Assembly (NCBI GenBank): GCA_945878355.1
Contig: CAMCTC010000025.1
Coordinates: 1-51,122, forward strand
Direction: 5' to 3'
Source of the DNA: Bordetella parapertussis
Lineage (GTDB): Bacteria; Pseudomonadota; Gammaproteobacteria; Burkholderiales; Burkholderiaceae_C
Length of the DNA stretch: 51,122 bases
The translations under genes and the position numbers were made by a program. This document shows positions 49,888 through 51,122 of this stretch, piece after piece (position 1 is the first letter of the stretch; every line of letters begins with the position of its first letter). The notes under the pieces are model-generated. The model was not told the DNA's origin. It was given only the letters and a program-made list of their open reading frames with translations, and searched no databases.

Positions 49888-49976
49888 GTAAACGGAGCGC
49901 CGGTTTAAACGAGCGGCAGATGTAAATGGACGTCGAACCAAGCAAGCTGCGTTTAAATCGCAAGCCGATGTTGTAA
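49886..49976 (-). promoter_or_regulatory. clustered GTTTA(A/C)A motifs upstream of the NERD helicase
   Basis: Five copies of (A/G/C)TTTA(A/C)A-type sequence lie in ~90 bp in front of the helicase: TTTAAA at 49903-49908 and 49951-49956, and TGTAAA near 49886, 49919 and 49971. TTTAAA is rare in this GC-rich DNA. A second cluster stands at 50548-50617. Regulator binding is inferred. Confidence 0.45.
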
Positions 49977-50162
49977 ACGCTTAGCGCCATCTTTACACAC
50001 TGCGCACTTGGATGCGAGCACGTTGGCGCTCTCAGTCCGACCTTCCGCCGCCAGCAGGTAGGCAACATCCTGGGCGGCTGCGCTATCTTTGAGACCCATC
50101 AACACTTCGGCGCATGTCGAGCGCGTCAGTGAAATGGAACCAAACCGGCGCGCCGACCAACA

Positions 50163-50384
50163 TCAGGGCAATGCCGGGCCAGCATCATCCGAACGGCTTT
50201 GGCGCAAAGACATCAAGTCGCCCTTCCACTGAACCTTGCCACGCAAGGCCAGCAGTTGCTGGCGTTTGAGGGTGTGGAGGTATTCGACCAACGCAGCGTT
50301 GACCGCAGCTTTCTTCGACGGGAACCCGCCTAGCGCCAGCACTTGATCTAACACTTCGTCGTCAAGCTCTACATGTGTTCGCAT
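50163..50384 (-). CDS. orphan VapB-type antitoxin
   Basis: This is a 73-residue protein: MRTHVELDDEVLDQVLALGG, then FPSKKAAVNAALVEYLHTLK and RQQLLALRGKVQWKGDLMSL. This is the VapB family with an N-terminal RHH-like fold (SKKAAVNAALVEYL is the second helix) and the usual LRGKVxWxGDL toxin-binding tail. A VapC gene should follow within a few bases on the left. Instead the 275 bp to the NERD helicase start contain no PIN frame, so the toxin is lost. Confidence 0.82.
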   Translation of the reverse strand: MRTHVELDDEVLDQVLALGGFPSKKAAVNAALVEYLHTLKRQQLLALRGKVQWKGDLMSLRQSRSDDAGPALP

Positions 50385-50547
50385 GGGACAAGAACCCGAT
50401 CTTTGCTGGTCAATTTTCTTGAAAATTTAAGCCATCGCTTGCCGTGTCAATTGTCAGCGACCATGGCTTGGCGGCGGGTTGGTCTGATCCAACGCAAACA
50501 GCGTCTGACGCGGCCTGCATCTTGGCTCGGACCGCGGTGGGCCAGCA

Positions 50548-50617
50548 TTTAAACGCGATGCCGATTTAAACGACGTCGATTTAAAGCGCTAAATTTAAAG
50601 CGCAGGACAGGCTGTAA
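50548..50617. repeat. four TTTAAA motifs in 52 bp
   Basis: TTTAAA stands at 50548-50553, 50565-50570, 50580-50585 and 50594-50599, spaced 17, 15 and 14 bp. A TGTAAAC follows at 50613. Several are preceded by GA or CA and followed by CG or GC. It lies between the VapB gene and the hydrolase. The same motif family stands in front of the NERD helicase. The spacer 50385-50660 has no gene. Confidence 0.5.
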
Positions 50618-50660
50618 ACCTCAAGTGCCAATGCGCGCGATGTTCCGGCCGTGGCGATGA

Positions 50661-51122
50661 TCAGGACGGAAGCGTCGGGCCCAGCCATTTGTCCAGCACG
50701 CGGCCAACATAGCCTGAGCCCAACCCGTGGCCGGTATCGGGCACCACGGTCACCGGCAAGCCTAGCAGCCCGGCCAACGCGACCACGGCTTGTGGATTGC
50801 TTTGCCAGTCTCGGTCACCGACATGAATTTCGCAGTGCAAAGGCGCGGGATAGTTGCCGCTGCGCGCCAGTGCCTCCAACTTGCCGGATCTCGGAGGAAC
50901 AAAACCCATCAAGGCTTCCTCGTTCGAGAATTCACCGATGATGGGCGCCAGCAACAGCACCTTGCCGATGTAGGGTGGCAACTGCGCCTGGGCATGCAGG
51001 AACAGGTAAGCACCATACGAGTTGGCAACGATCCGGCCATCGGCGTGCCAGCAGTGGATCCTGAGATCCTTGGCCACCAGGTCAATCTGCGCCTGAAACG
51101 ACATCGCTTTGAACTGGCCAAC
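50661..51122 (-). CDS. alpha/beta hydrolase, cut by the window edge
   Basis: The visible 150-odd residues contain the nucleophile elbow VANSYGAYLFLHAQ, a late Asp in GDRDWQSNPQAV and the catalytic His in VVPDTGHGLGSGYV. These make a Ser-Asp-His triad of a small alpha/beta hydrolase (RBBP9-like size). An ATG at 51104 is present, but the N-terminal strands before the elbow are too short, so the gene probably continues beyond 51122. Its function is not known. Confidence 0.7.
   Translation of the reverse strand, partial: VGQFKAMSFQAQIDLVAKDLRIHCWHADGRIVANSYGAYLFLHAQAQLPPYIGKVLLLAPIIGEFSNEEALMGFVPPRSGKLEALARSGNYPAPLHCEIHVGDRDWQSNPQAVVALAGLLGLPVTVVPDTGHGLGSGYVGRVLDKWLGPTLPS

Overview
The window is GC-rich DNA from a betaproteobacterium, most likely of the order Burkholderiales. 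The evidence is the tripartite tricarboxylate transporter with a Bug-type receptor, an amide/urea-type ABC transporter beside AtzE/AtzG-like proteins, polyglycine lipoproteins and many small toxin-antitoxin (TA) pairs. I see no tRNA, rRNA or CRISPR array, and no replication or conjugation genes.

Layout. Bases 375-1328 hold an EamA-type exporter. Bases 1532-9865 form a decayed defence and TA island. It holds the scar of a CBASS operon: a CD-NTase with an in-frame amber codon, then a two-TM Cap15-like effector cut where its barrel should begin and joined to the last ~90 codons of a cytosine-5 DNA methyltransferase. Next come an HTH antitoxin with a PIN toxin broken by an ochre codon, and the 5' end of a second nucleotidyltransferase gene fused to the 3' two thirds of a SAM-synthetase-like gene. 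A collapsed partial duplication of the TA block and several intact TA pairs (UPF0175/DUF3368, YefM/YoeB, PemK-like) follow. Bases 9866-13517 hold a translationally coupled DprA-like gene and a RecQ-type helicase with a C-terminal phosphoribosyltransferase domain. A truncated WYL regulator lies beside them. Bases 14632-20016 hold a MerR regulator and two paralogous VIT-vWA proteins, with a nested palindrome at the promoter.

Bases 20354-30911 are ordinary accessory genes: a GST, two large lipoproteins, an HD hydrolase and a TctCBA operon, plus an IS66-type remnant. Bases 31027-31741 hold VapBC. Bases 32008-45564 form an amide-nitrogen catabolism region: SDR, FmdA/AmdA-type amidase, two amidase-signature enzymes, an AtzG-like partner, a nitrilase-superfamily enzyme, an M20 peptidase and a five-gene Liv/Urt/Fmd-type ABC importer. 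A ruined caspase-like/SUMF1 gene and a LivF fragment interrupt it. Bases 45710-51122 return to a TA-rich stretch with two ParE/RelE-type pairs, an orphan VapB, IS21-like terminal repeats, a NERD-domain SF1 helicase flanked by clustered TTTAAA motifs, and a partial alpha/beta hydrolase.

Overall this looks like a chromosomal genomic island with high turnover. Several deletion junctions cut genes in mid-domain, while TA pairs and two unusual operons (RecQ-PRTase/DprA and MerR/VIT-vWA x2) remain intact. Those two operons and the SAM-synthetase-like/nucleotidyltransferase scar are the best candidates for little-described systems.
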